From: CAZPHU01 sp964586285 | Lineage (GTDB): Bacteria > Fibrobacterota > Chitinivibrionia > Chitinivibrionales > CAYFVL01 | DNA: 36,385 nt | Direction of reading: 5' to 3' | NCBI GenBank assembly: GCA_964586285.1 | Contig: CAZPHU010000031.1 | Location: 1-36,385, forward strand | Shown here: piece after piece, positions 1-7,701 of the stretch | Layout of the letters: each line of letters begins with the position of its first letter | How positions within the stretch are numbered: position 1 is the first letter of the stretch | Notes under the pieces: model-generated | Told to the model about the DNA's origin: nothing | Seen by the model: only the letters and a program-made list of their open reading frames with translations | Databases searched by the model: none | Translations under genes and position numbers: made by a program

Positions 1-56
1 TTCGGTGATTCGGTGATTCGGTGATTCGGTGATTCGGTGATTCGGTGATTCGGTGG
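1..56. repeat. 8-bp tandem repeat TTCGGTGA, seven copies, cut by window edge
   Basis: Six exact copies of TTCGGTGA are followed by a seventh ending in G; the array probably continues outside the window. The unit is not a multiple of three, so it passes through all three phases. On the plus strand every frame therefore meets TGA, while on the minus strand (TCACCGAA) all frames stay open. It lies downstream of obg on obg's strand, with no gene visible around it. It may be an intergenic simple-sequence array or part of a gene beyond the edge. Confidence 0.95.
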
Positions 57-197
57 AAGTTTTCTATTAGCCTGGGGCAAAGTCAACCCACCCATACCTA
101 ACCCGGGGCAAAGGGGATGGTCTGGATAGGTTGAACAAAAACTACCTGGATAACGAATCCGCTAAGGAAACGCTTTTGTCAGAGAAGCTAATTGAGT
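57..197. other. Non-coding stretch downstream of obg
   Basis: No gene is visible. Two copies of GGGGCAAAG (74-82 and 105-113) form a short direct repeat. On the minus strand a small hairpin (GGAT/ATCC, 148-160) is followed about six bases later by five T, which could be a weak terminator for obg; the stem is too short to be sure. Confidence 0.4.
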
Positions 198-1169
198 CTA
201 AACTTCCGCATGTTTGTCTATAAGTTTTTTGCACTCGCGCAGTACTTTTTGAACGCCTTCACCACTGACCGCGGATAAACTATACCACCCATCGGGGCAT
301 TCACGATCGCTGTTACTCAAGAGATCGCTTTTTGTCATGATAAAGAATTTAGGCTTATGCGCAAGCAGCGGGCTGTATTGAGTAAGCTCATGCAGTAATT
401 GGTCGGCTTCCGTTTGTGGATCATCGGCGGTAGATTCGACCATGATGGCTAAAACCCTCGTGCGCTCTATATGCTTTAGAAAGCGAATGCCAAGTCCCTT
501 ACCCTCGTGCGAACCTTCAATAAGTCCGGGAATGTCGGCAACAACAAAGGAATCATAGTCATTAATCCTGACGATACCAAGGTTGGGAGTTGTTGTGGTA
601 AAAGGATAGTCGGCAATTTTAGGATGAGCACGTGAAATCCTCGAAAGGAATGTTGATTTGCCGGCATTCGGTCTTCCAACCAGCCCAACATCGGCGAGAA
701 CTTTCAAAACCATACGAAGCGTACGCCCCTCACCGGGCTTACCGGCTTCGCAACGCTCGGGATTTGGATTGCGCGAAGATGCAAGCGCAAAGTTACCCCG
801 TCCTCCACGACCGCCGCGCGCAATGATATGCTGTTTCCCGTCACGAACGCAATCGAGAAGTATCTCATCGGTTTCGGCATCCTGAATGATTGTACCTACG
901 GGAACGGGAAGAATGATATCCTTTCCGTTCCTGCCGGTTTTCTGCGATCCTTGCCCGTGTGCGCCGCGCTCCGCCCGATAGGAGCGGTGATAGGCAACAT
1001 CCTGAAGCGTATGCAGTTGGGCTGAAACCTCAACTATGACATGGCCGCCTCTACCCCCGCTTCCGCCGCTGGGACGTCCCTTGGGAATATACTTCTGGCG
1101 ATCATGGGCGTAACAACCGTTACCCCCGTCACCGGCTTTAATACTGATAACAGTTTCATCAATAAACAT
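198..1169 (-). CDS. obg: Obg family GTPase
   Basis: Essential GTPase associated with the 50S ribosomal subunit, with roles in ribosome maturation and stress signalling. The 323-residue protein has the glycine-rich Obg fold (about residues 1-158, with GDGGNG near 13-18 and RGGRGG near 118-124), then a G domain: P-loop GRPNAGKST near 165-173, switch I threonines near 191-194, DIPG at 212-215, TKSD at 279-282 and SAVSG near 299-303. It ends straight after the G domain, so the C-terminal OCT domain of many Obg proteins is absent, as in other short Obg forms. It lies 30 bp downstream of the zinc-ribbon gene and reads in the same direction as rimO, suggesting one operon. The start has no strong Shine-Dalgarno sequence, but the MFIDE start is typical of the family. 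Confidence 0.97.
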   Translation of the reverse strand: MFIDETVISIKAGDGGNGCYAHDRQKYIPKGRPSGGSGGRGGHVIVEVSAQLHTLQDVAYHRSYRAERGAHGQGSQKTGRNGKDIILPVPVGTIIQDAETDEILLDCVRDGKQHIIARGGRGGRGNFALASSRNPNPERCEAGKPGEGRTLRMVLKVLADVGLVGRPNAGKSTFLSRISRAHPKIADYPFTTTTPNLGIVRINDYDSFVVADIPGLIEGSHEGKGLGIRFLKHIERTRVLAIMVESTADDPQTEADQLLHELTQYSPLLAHKPKFFIMTKSDLLSNSDRECPDGWYSLSAVSGEGVQKVLRECKKLIDKHAEV

Positions 1170-1199
1170 ATAGTAGTAGTAGCTCTAACCCCGATCAGA

Positions 1200-1505
1200 C
1201 TAATCGGAAGATGATGTTGATGATTTCTTGGCTGTTTTAGAACCGTCGCTTTTATTCGAATCGCTGCTTTTTGTACTTGAATTTCCCGATTCGGATTTTT
1301 GAGCATTTTTGTAAGAATCGGAACGGTAATCGGTTATATAGAAACCGCTTCCCTTGAACAGGAAGCCCGCACCGGGAGAAAGTAAACGATGAACTTCTCC
1401 TTTGCAGGACTCATCAATGCACTCTGTCAGCGGCTGTGCTGATATGCTTTGGAATTCTTCGAAAATTTTGCCGCATTTTTTACATTCATACTCATAAGTC
1501 GGCAT
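1200..1505 (-). CDS. FmdB-type zinc ribbon protein
   Basis: Small 101-residue protein of the FmdB/CxxC_CxxC_SSSS family. It opens with MPTYEYECKKCG, and Cys 8, 11, 29 and 34 would bind one zinc. The family's usual GFLFKGSGFYxTDYR segment is present near residues 48-61. The last 35 residues are low-complexity Ser/Lys/Asp, also a family hallmark. The role is unknown; 'regulatory protein' in database names rests on an old link to formamidase operons. The start is supported by AAGGAG nine bases upstream. It sits between rimO and obg, with a 9-bp inverted repeat just ahead of its ribosome binding site. Confidence 0.9.
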   Translation of the reverse strand: MPTYEYECKKCGKIFEEFQSISAQPLTECIDESCKGEVHRLLSPGAGFLFKGSGFYITDYRSDSYKNAQKSESGNSSTKSSDSNKSDGSKTAKKSSTSSSD

Positions 1506-1518
1506 ATGCTTAATCTCC

Positions 1519-1546
1519 TTTTAGATACCGTGAAAACTATCTAAAA
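1519..1546. promoter_or_regulatory. 9-bp perfect inverted repeat between rimO and the FmdB gene
   Basis: TTTTAGATA (1519-1527) and TATCTAAAA (1538-1546) are perfect complements around a 10-base loop. They lie between the rimO stop (1552) and the Shine-Dalgarno sequence of the FmdB-type gene. The form A-run, stem, T-run fits a weak bidirectional terminator, but it could also be an operator or mRNA processing hairpin controlling the downstream gene. A TATAAT-like stretch lies just upstream on the minus strand, so an internal promoter is possible. Confidence 0.5.
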
Positions 1547-1551
1547 TAATA

Positions 1552-2835
1552 TTATACACGCCCGTAGAGATCATAGTCTGATGTATCCACGATCTGCACG
1601 GGTGCGATTTGACCCGGTTCGAAATTGCCGTTTACAATCAAAACTTTGCCGTCAACTTCCGGAGCATCCCATTGAGTACGTCCCTGGAAATTGAAATCAG
1701 GATCGTCGGAAATATCATCAATAAATACGGGCAACACTCTTCCTATATGCTGCTCCAGTATGTCGGCACTTATCATGCGCTGAAGATCCATTAGTTTCTC
1801 GCATCTTTGGGCTGCGGTCGCGGTACGGGGACGAGGACGCATGGTTTGGGCCGCAGTGCCCTCCTCTGGAGAAAAAGGAAAAACACCGACTTTTTCAAAA
1901 CGCGCCCATTCGATAAATTGTAAAAGCTCCTGAAAATGCCTGTCGGTTTCTCCAGGAAAGCCAAGTATGAAAGTGGTTCGAATGGCAGCATCCGTAACGA
2001 AGCCGCGAATCCGGTTGATAAGCTCATACGTGTCTCTTTTTCCCGGCTTTCGGCGCATACTTTCAAGTATCGGGTCGGATATGTGCTGGAGCGGTATATC
2101 GAAATAAGAGCACAATCGTCTTTCGGAGCCGACCAGGCGCAGTAAATCATCGGATACCCACATCGGATGGAGATACATCATGCGAATCCAGGGAAAAGAT
2201 GTCTTTTGCAGGAGCTCTTCGAGCAAAGCTCTCAGAGACAAGTTCATATCTTTTCCGTAGCCTGTGGTATCCTGAGATACCAGTATGAGCTCCTTGACTC
2301 CACTGGATTCCAGCCAGTTGGCTTCCTCGATAAGCTGATCTAAAGATCGGCTGCGGAAACCTCCACGTATTGATGGTATGGCACAAAAAGCGCACCTGTG
2401 AGAACAGCCCTCCGAGATTTTCAGATACTGCGATACGGAGGAACCGGTCAGTTTCCGTTCGAAAGAGCAAACAACGGCGGTGCTGAAATACTCATTGAGC
2501 CTCCTGGGCCAATCATCGGTTCCTACCCACAAATCAACTTCCGGGAACTGCCTGCGTACCTCTTCCCGGTAACGCTGAGAGAAACATCCGGCGACAACAA
2601 GCACCTTGCAACGGCCGCTTTTCTTAAGCTCCGCCATGCTCAGAACTGTTTCAATAGCCTCTTCTTTTGCTTCCTGAATGAAAGCGCAGGTGTTAACTAT
2701 AATGATTTCGGCATCTCCGGGATCATCAATGATGACGTACCCTGCCCTTTCCAAGTGCGAGGCAATACATTCACCATCAACGACATTTTTACTGCACCCC
2801 AGATTGATCAGTGCTGTCGATCTTTTAGAATCCAT
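1552..2835 (-). CDS. rimO: Ribosomal protein S12 methylthiotransferase RimO
   Basis: Radical SAM enzyme that adds a methylthio group to the conserved Asp of ribosomal protein S12. From the chosen start it has 427 residues: UPF0004 domain (about 5-115) with cluster cysteines C14, C50 and C84; radical SAM core with SEGCSHRCAFCAIPSIRG, giving C144, C148 and C151; and a C-terminal TRAM region. The INLGCSKNVVDGE opening and CAIPSIRG favour RimO over MiaB. The frame is open upstream to 2940, but that extension (a Phe-rich stretch) is not family-like and runs towards the preceding terminator, so MDSKRST at 2835 is preferred. It is followed by the FmdB-type gene and obg in the same direction. Confidence 0.95.
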   Translation of the reverse strand: MDSKRSTALINLGCSKNVVDGECIASHLERAGYVIIDDPGDAEIIIVNTCAFIQEAKEEAIETVLSMAELKKSGRCKVLVVAGCFSQRYREEVRRQFPEVDLWVGTDDWPRRLNEYFSTAVVCSFERKLTGSSVSQYLKISEGCSHRCAFCAIPSIRGGFRSRSLDQLIEEANWLESSGVKELILVSQDTTGYGKDMNLSLRALLEELLQKTSFPWIRMMYLHPMWVSDDLLRLVGSERRLCSYFDIPLQHISDPILESMRRKPGKRDTYELINRIRGFVTDAAIRTTFILGFPGETDRHFQELLQFIEWARFEKVGVFPFSPEEGTAAQTMRPRPRTATAAQRCEKLMDLQRMISADILEQHIGRVLPVFIDDISDDPDFNFQGRTQWDAPEVDGKVLIVNGNFEPGQIAPVQIVDTSDYDLYGRV

Positions 2836-2903
2836 ATCAGTCTCAAAAAAATAAAAAAATGCAAAACCGAAGATTTTGTTGAGATAAGCTCTTGAGTCAT
2901 TTG

Positions 2904-2946
2904 GTAAAATTAAAACGGGAGATCGCCCCGAATCCGGCAATCTCCC
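2904..2946 (-). terminator. Rho-independent terminator of the SPOR lipoprotein gene
   Basis: On the minus strand GGGAGAT (2946-2940) pairs with ATCTCCC (2923-2917). After one mismatch the stem continues with GCC/GGC, and GTTTTAATTTT follows. It lies 28 bp past the lipoprotein stop and upstream of rimO, so it separates the two units. Confidence 0.85.
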
Positions 2947-2973
2947 TATTAGCTAGACTTACAATTTTATTAT

Positions 2974-3927
2974 TTACCAGCTTGATTCCGAAGACCAGTC
3001 GTCATCGTTCCATTCATCGTCACTCCAGTCCTCGCTGGTCGCCGAGTTGTTGGCGGGTGCCGATTCAGTTGTACCTTCGGAAGCAGGCGCAGTATCCTGA
3101 GTCTGAGGTGGTGTTGAGACATCTTCTGTTTGAGGAGTCGTACTTTGTTCTACCTCTTGTTGAACCGAACTTGATGATTCCCCGTCTCCCCATTCATCCG
3201 TTGCAGCGTCTTGGCTTGTAACGTTGTTGTCGGTTGATGCATCGGAGGTTCCACTATGGCCTGCATCCGATCCATAAGAAGACTCGCTTTCGTAGGACGA
3301 ACTCCCATAAGATGATTCGCTTTCGTAGGAATCCTGGTAGTCGGAGGTACTGCTTTCTCCGAGACCATAGCCGCTCATGCCGATATTATCGTTTGAGCGA
3401 TAATCGACCCAGAAATCGTATCCCTTGGGAACGAGTGCGTTATTACCAAACTGGTTGGCGGAGCTGATACTGTTAAAACTGCCTATACGAACGCGGTAAT
3501 AGGTTCCCATCAAATCGGCTGTTGGATTCTGAACTTCCGCCAGATATGCGGGATAACCCATGTTTTCAAACTTTTGGGCTACATCTTCACCAACGGCGCG
3601 AGATGCAACCGTTGACACCTGTACGACATATCGCCCGTCGGGCGCGAAATCCGGAGTGTAGTCAGAGGCTGCTGAAGAACTGTAACTGTCGGTGGATTCA
3701 GTTGTTTCCTCCACCGAATTGTTCGAATAGCTTTCTTCCGACTCTCCGTCGTAGAATTCATCGAAAATCTCTGCCGAGTCTTTTGTCGGGGCCGAAGATT
3801 CCAACTGGGGCATGTCAGAGTAAGAAGAAGTTTGCGTTTCGGGTTCATCCTTCTTACCGCAACCGGAAATAGCCAGAAGAACTGCTACGGCGGTAATACC
3901 CATGCACAAGCGATACCTCACAAGCAT
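2974..3927 (-). CDS. SPOR-domain lipoprotein
   Basis: A 317-residue predicted lipoprotein. Its signal peptide ends at a lipobox (LAISGC, Cys 23), so it should be anchored in the outer or inner membrane. A SPOR domain lies at about residues 96-180 (YVVQVSTVASRAVGEDVAQK ... YYRVRIGSF). SPOR domains bind peptidoglycan strands lacking stem peptides and often recruit proteins to the division site. The flanks are disordered and rich in Ser, Asp, Glu and Tyr, with a short repeat of SYESESSYGS type near 195-220. The start at 3927 is chosen over 3948 because AAAGGAGG lies six bases upstream. It is probably a single-gene unit with its own terminator. Confidence 0.88.
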   Translation of the reverse strand: MLVRYRLCMGITAVAVLLAISGCGKKDEPETQTSSYSDMPQLESSAPTKDSAEIFDEFYDGESEESYSNNSVEETTESTDSYSSSAASDYTPDFAPDGRYVVQVSTVASRAVGEDVAQKFENMGYPAYLAEVQNPTADLMGTYYRVRIGSFNSISSANQFGNNALVPKGYDFWVDYRSNDNIGMSGYGLGESSTSDYQDSYESESSYGSSSYESESSYGSDAGHSGTSDASTDNNVTSQDAATDEWGDGESSSSVQQEVEQSTTPQTEDVSTPPQTQDTAPASEGTTESAPANNSATSEDWSDDEWNDDDWSSESSW

Positions 3928-4050
3928 GGTTCCTCCTTTTGCACACATTTAAACATGAAAGACGTCGTTTTTGGCGCCGCCCGATAAGAATATATGATTT
4001 TAATTGTCTTCGTTAAGATTTAAAAATACGATTAAATGCTACTTATGTTC

Positions 4051-4078
4051 AAAAAAAAAGAAATTACACGCTTTCTTT
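4051..4078 (-). terminator. Probable terminator after hisB
   Basis: On the minus strand AAAGAAA (4078-4072) and TTTCTTT (4063-4057) form an AT-rich stem around eight bases, running into nine T in a row (seen as an A-run at 4051-4059 on the plus strand). The stem is weak but the T-tract and the position just past hisB fit intrinsic termination. Confidence 0.55.
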
Positions 4079-4095
4079 TATTCTCCCACATCCGG

Positions 4096-4695
4096 TCACA
4101 TCTTGTCGATAACACCTTTAGTCGATGGAATTTCACCGGATGTCCTGGGGTTGATTTCACAGCAGCGGCTCAATGCACGCCCGAAGGCCTTGAATAACGC
4201 TTCGAGCCCGTGATGGCTGTTGCGTGCGCGAAGCAGATCCATATGCATGGAAGCACCTGCATTGTCGACAAAAGCTTTGAAAAAGTCCTGAGCCAGATCA
4301 CATTCGAAATCACCGATAACACGATCAATCAAATTCACTTCGTACACTAAATTAGGACGCCCGCATAAATCTATGCATACGCGAGCCAAGGCCTCATCCA
4401 TGGGAACATAGGTATGCCCGTATCGATAGATTCCTTTGTTATCACCCAAGGCCTGGTTTAAAGCCTTGCCTAGACATATACCAATGTCCTCGGCGCTGTG
4501 ATGAAAGTCAACGTGCGTATCACCCTTGCATTTAATTTCCAGATCAAAAATTCCATGCTTGGCAAACAAAGTAAGCATGTGATCCATGAATCCGTTACCG
4601 CTGTCGATCGTACTAACTCCGGTCCCATCAACAATTAAATGTACTTTTACAACGGTTTCCTTCGTCTCACGATTGATAGTTGCTTCGCGTTGCAT
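4096..4695 (-). CDS. hisB: Imidazoleglycerol-phosphate dehydratase
   Basis: Histidine biosynthesis enzyme that dehydrates imidazole glycerol phosphate to imidazole acetol phosphate, using manganese. The 199 residues match the usual single-domain length, without the phosphatase domain fused in enterobacteria. Metal-binding motifs are visible: HVDFHHSAED at 61-70 and the second-half NSHHGLEALFKAFGRAL. The start codon follows directly on the hisC stop (TGAATG), so the two are translationally coupled. The other his genes are not in this window. Confidence 0.97.
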   Translation of the reverse strand: MQREATINRETKETVVKVHLIVDGTGVSTIDSGNGFMDHMLTLFAKHGIFDLEIKCKGDTHVDFHHSAEDIGICLGKALNQALGDNKGIYRYGHTYVPMDEALARVCIDLCGRPNLVYEVNLIDRVIGDFECDLAQDFFKAFVDNAGASMHMDLLRARNSHHGLEALFKAFGRALSRCCEINPRTSGEIPSTKGVIDKM

Positions 4696-5787
4696 TCAGT
4701 TACTCCCCCTGGTGTCAGCGGAGAAAAATTCCGTCACAGCTGACTTAAACGTTTCATTTTCATCGGGCTTCCCTATACTTATACGCAGGCAGTTGTCCAG
4801 CTTAGGATACGAGGACACGTCTCGTACCAGTATACCTTTCTTTTTGAGAAAAGAAAAGAGCTGTGCTTTTTGCTCTGTTCGTATTAGAATAAAATTGCTG
4901 CTCGATTCATATACATTTTGCAGCGGAGATTTCGAAAGAAAAGCATATAAGGAATCTCGTTGTTGTATGCATTCATCAATAGCCGATTGCATATCTTCCC
5001 GGCGCCTGAGAAGCAGTTCCGCGACATATGAGGAGAAAAAATTGATATTATAAGGTAACTTGATTTTGTTTATCTGTGCAATTACCTCCGGTGCACCAAG
5101 CATGTAGCCAAGACGGAGTCCGGCACCGCCCAATGCCTTGGAAAACGTGCGGGTTATGATCAGATTCGGAAACTCTCTCAGCAGCTCAACCGCGTCGTAT
5201 CCTCCGAATTCAACATACGCCTGATCAAGAACACACATACCTTCGTGCGTTTGCAGGATCCGTAGCAACTGCGTGCGCGAAAGAGACGACCCGGTGGGAT
5301 TATTGGGCGAACACAATATAAGTATGGAACCCGCATTTTTTGTGACCGCCTCGCATATCGCGTCAACATCAAAAGATAAATCATCATTGAGATATACGGT
5401 GTTCTCGGGATACCCCATACCGTCAGCCAACAGATGGTAAACCGTAAAGGTCGGACGACAGGTAATTACATGTCTTTCTTTATTGCCCAGGGAGAGTAAT
5501 AGTATTAAAAGCATTTCGTTAGACCCGTTACCGGCTATAACCTGCTGCGGCGAAACTCCCGCATAATCAGCCAAAGCCTGTTTGAGGCTTTCGGGAATAA
5601 AATCGGGATACCTGTTCCAGGGACGTTCCTCGCAGTACCGAGCCGCTTCAGCCTTAATCGAGGGCGGGCAGTCGTAAGGATTTTCATTCTGGTTTAGTTT
5701 GATACTGAACTGCTCAGGAGATAAATGGTACGCTTTAAGTCCGCGAACACTTGGATTAATCAATGATATAGCCTGTTCTTTATTCAT
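4696..5787 (-). CDS. hisC: Histidinol-phosphate aminotransferase
   Basis: PLP enzyme (aminotransferase fold type I) that converts imidazole acetol phosphate to histidinol phosphate, the step after HisB. It has 363 residues, normal for the family. The N-terminal LNQNENPYD (31-39) is the HisC hallmark, SPNNPTG lies at 160-166, and the Schiff-base lysine is K217 in RTFSKALGGAG. Its start overlaps the end of a small membrane-protein ORF by eight bases, and its stop abuts the hisB start, so all three should be co-translated. Confidence 0.96.
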   Translation of the reverse strand: MNKEQAISLINPSVRGLKAYHLSPEQFSIKLNQNENPYDCPPSIKAEAARYCEERPWNRYPDFIPESLKQALADYAGVSPQQVIAGNGSNEMLLILLLSLGNKERHVITCRPTFTVYHLLADGMGYPENTVYLNDDLSFDVDAICEAVTKNAGSILILCSPNNPTGSSLSRTQLLRILQTHEGMCVLDQAYVEFGGYDAVELLREFPNLIITRTFSKALGGAGLRLGYMLGAPEVIAQINKIKLPYNINFFSSYVAELLLRRREDMQSAIDECIQQRDSLYAFLSKSPLQNVYESSSNFILIRTEQKAQLFSFLKKKGILVRDVSSYPKLDNCLRISIGKPDENETFKSAVTEFFSADTRGSN

Positions 5788-5911
5788 AATGCTTTTTCAG
5801 ACGTTCTACTAAAGCCGTTAAATTTTTGTCGAGTTTGTTGAATTCCAGAGTAATATGGAACAACAGGATAAATACCCCAATGAGCGCAATCGCCAGAAAT
5901 ACGGTATACAT
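5780..5911 (-). CDS. Small single-pass membrane protein, 43 aa, overlapping hisC
   Basis: Not recognised. The ORF begins ATG TAT ACC GTA and encodes 43 residues: a hydrophobic helix (about residues 3-20, VFLAIALIGVFILLFHI) followed by a charged amphipathic tail (EFNKLDKNLTALVERLKKHYE). An AGGA lies eight bases upstream of the ATG. Its TAA lies inside the first codons of hisC (ATGAATAA), the same ATG-N3-TAA overlap as at the YciO/mazG junction in this window, which supports real translation and coupling. The tail could form a short coiled coil on one membrane face. It may be a leader that delivers ribosomes to hisC, or a true small membrane protein. Confidence 0.68.
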   Translation of the reverse strand: MYTVFLAIALIGVFILLFHITLEFNKLDKNLTALVERLKKHYE

Positions 5912-5982
5912 GTGGTAAGTCCTTTTGGTGTTCTATGTTATGAAGAAAATATGTTCTGCACCAGCTTTTGCATATATTGTTT

Positions 5983-6744
5983 TTAGGGGGCGTCGAAAAA
6001 AAGCCTCCGGCATGTTTGATATATAGTCGATGCCGTATTATCGACTGAAATCCCTTTGATTTGGGCGATTTTTTGTCCGACAAACGGTAGGTAACAAGGC
6101 TGGTTTTTTTTCCCTCTGAACGGTACCGGGGCAAGATAAGGGCTGTCTGTTTCGATCAGCATTTGATCGAGCGGGCAATATCGAATCTGTTCATTCAGCG
6201 GTTCTTTTTTAAAGGTTGCGATCCCGGAAAATGAGATTATGTATCCAGCATCCAAGATTCGTTTCATCGTGGGAAGCTCACCGGTAAAACAATGAAAAAC
6301 GGCTTTTTGAACACCAGTCGCCTTAACGGCGTCCAATACTTTTAGCTCCGCACCCCGAGAGTGAATAATTGCCGGGATATTGAGTTTTTTTGCAAGTTCC
6401 AGTTGCTTCAGAAAGATGGGCGTTTGCTGCTCCAGCGAGGGATATGCCGGGTTGCTGCAGTCAAGGCCGCATTCACCTATGGCTTTGACCTTTTTTCCTT
6501 CCACAATTTTCTCGAGTTCTTCGTACCAGTTTTTCTCAAGGTTCAGTACATCGAAAGGTGATATTCCAATGCAGGCAAAAAGGCTTTCAAACTGACTGCT
6601 CTGCGTAAGAACCACGCGGGCGTTGGTGAGATTTGTCGCGGCGTTTAAAATGTACTCTACTTTTGCTTCGCAGGCACTCCGGACAATTTCCATGAGCCTG
6701 GAACCGGTATACTCGTATAAGTGAGCATGACTGTCTATCCACAT
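5983..6744 (-). CDS. tatD: TatD family metal-dependent hydrolase (DNase)
   Basis: TIM-barrel metallohydrolase related to TatD/YcfH nucleases, probably acting in DNA repair or RNA quality control. From MWIDSHAHLYEY at 6744 it has 253 residues. Visible ligand motifs are D4-x-H6-x-H8, GECGLD, the HSRGAE and HCFTG histidines, and IETDSPYLAP near the C-terminus. The frame is open to 6840, but that would overlap the upstream gene and adds a non-family extension, so the later start is preferred. It lies 37 bp after the RodZ-like C-terminal half and 71 bp before the small membrane ORF. Confidence 0.93.
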   Translation of the reverse strand: MWIDSHAHLYEYTGSRLMEIVRSACEAKVEYILNAATNLTNARVVLTQSSQFESLFACIGISPFDVLNLEKNWYEELEKIVEGKKVKAIGECGLDCSNPAYPSLEQQTPIFLKQLELAKKLNIPAIIHSRGAELKVLDAVKATGVQKAVFHCFTGELPTMKRILDAGYIISFSGIATFKKEPLNEQIRYCPLDQMLIETDSPYLAPVPFRGKKNQPCYLPFVGQKIAQIKGISVDNTASTIYQTCRRLFFDAP

Positions 6745-6781
6745 AAGTGCACGCCTGTCGCGGTCAAAGAACGCCCGAGCT

Positions 6782-7222
6782 TTACCGCCCTTGAAATACT
6801 CTGTTCCATTTAGTGAGTGTCCATTTTTCGACACCCTCATGGTCTACTTTAAAGGCTGTCACTCCGGATCCGGGGACCTTTATACTTTCTCCATTCAGGG
6901 AATATCGCAAATGGTTATTATTCCCCACGCGCAGATTAAAGCTGTCGACCGCGTTGAAGACGCGCGTTTCGTTGGCGTAAATGAAATTACGCCAACTTCT
7001 TCCATCGTAAAAAACACGAATCCAAACCGAATCGCGAATTGCACTGACAGCCAGTTCCAGACTGTCCGCCCGGCTTACAAGCAGATCGTCCTCGGATGCG
7101 GCCTGTGAGACAGTGTCGATTAGTGTGTCGGCAGTATCCGCTTCCATAAGTGTGTCTGTAAGAGTGCCTGTGTCGGATAACATTTCCTCCGGATTCGGTT
7201 GGGACTCGGGAAACAGTTCATC
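6782..7222 (-). pseudogene. C-terminal half of RodZ-like protein (DUF4115), beyond an in-frame TAA
   Basis: This segment continues the reading frame of the upstream HTH-membrane half after a single TAA codon (7223-7225); no frameshift is involved. It encodes an acidic, Thr/Asp-rich linker, then the extracytoplasmic RodZ C-terminal beta domain (SVWIRVFYDGRSWRNFIYA ... FNLRVGNNNHLRYSLNG). An internal ATG at 7183 follows GGAGG at only two bases, too close for a good ribosome site. Made alone it would lack a membrane anchor or signal. Because the domain is intact with no further stop, the nonsense codon is recent, a sequence error, or read through. Confidence 0.8.
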
Positions 7223-7699
7223 TTATTGAATCAGCTCCGTTTCGGGCGATTCGAACCCCTCCGGTACGATCCATCCCGACCTGTACGCATATAGACCCAA
7301 AGCCGCCAAAATAAGTACAAGTATTAAGATAAGTACCCAGCGACCACCCCCTCCGGATTCAGGACTGTTCAGGGATACCGATATTTTTTCTTCCCTTTCA
7401 GATCGTGACTCCTCGGGTGTTATTCCTCTGTCCCGGTAAAACCTTTTAAGGATCTCATCGGGATTGAGCATAAGGTAATTTGCAATCGAGCGAAGATACA
7501 CTCTGACGTATGGATCGGCCGGTAGAGCATCATACTGATTCGCTTCCAGCGCCTTTATGTATGAGACATTGAGTTTTAGATCCTTCGCGATCGTCTCAAC
7601 TGTAATTCGTCTGGTGACTCTCTCCTTACGAAGTATGTCACCGGCTTTATCCTCATACTGTTCTTTAGCCTGTTCGTTGGGCTCATTCTTTTCTGCCAT
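7223..7699 (-). CDS. rodZ: RodZ-like N-terminal half: HTH plus transmembrane helix
   Basis: RodZ links the MreB cytoskeleton to the membrane and sets rod shape. This 158-residue product has the cytoplasmic helix-turn-helix domain (about 18-90, ILRKERVTRRITVETIAKDL) and one transmembrane helix (121-140), then stops at TAA after 18 residues outside. Without the stop the protein would be about 305 residues, close to normal RodZ length. The start at 7699 is chosen for AAAGGA nine bases upstream; it lies two bases after the maf stop, so the pair is coupled. The codon before the stop is CAA, so a C-to-T change of a second CAA would explain the TAA. Confidence 0.85.
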   Translation of the reverse strand: MAEKNEPNEQAKEQYEDKAGDILRKERVTRRITVETIAKDLKLNVSYIKALEANQYDALPADPYVRVYLRSIANYLMLNPDEILKRFYRDRGITPEESRSEREEKISVSLNSPESGGGGRWVLILILVLILAALGLYAYRSGWIVPEGFESPETELIQ

Positions 7700-7701
7700 A
7701 T

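Noticed and set aside
1..56. CRISPR array
   Set aside because: The 8-bp units are directly adjacent with no spacers.
2398..2895. 165-residue ORF on the plus strand opposite rimO
   Set aside because: It lies wholly antisense to a well-supported gene and its translation looks like no protein family.
7223..7225. RodZ stop codon as a second selenocysteine
   Set aside because: The codon is TAA, not TGA, and RodZ has no redox Cys at this place.
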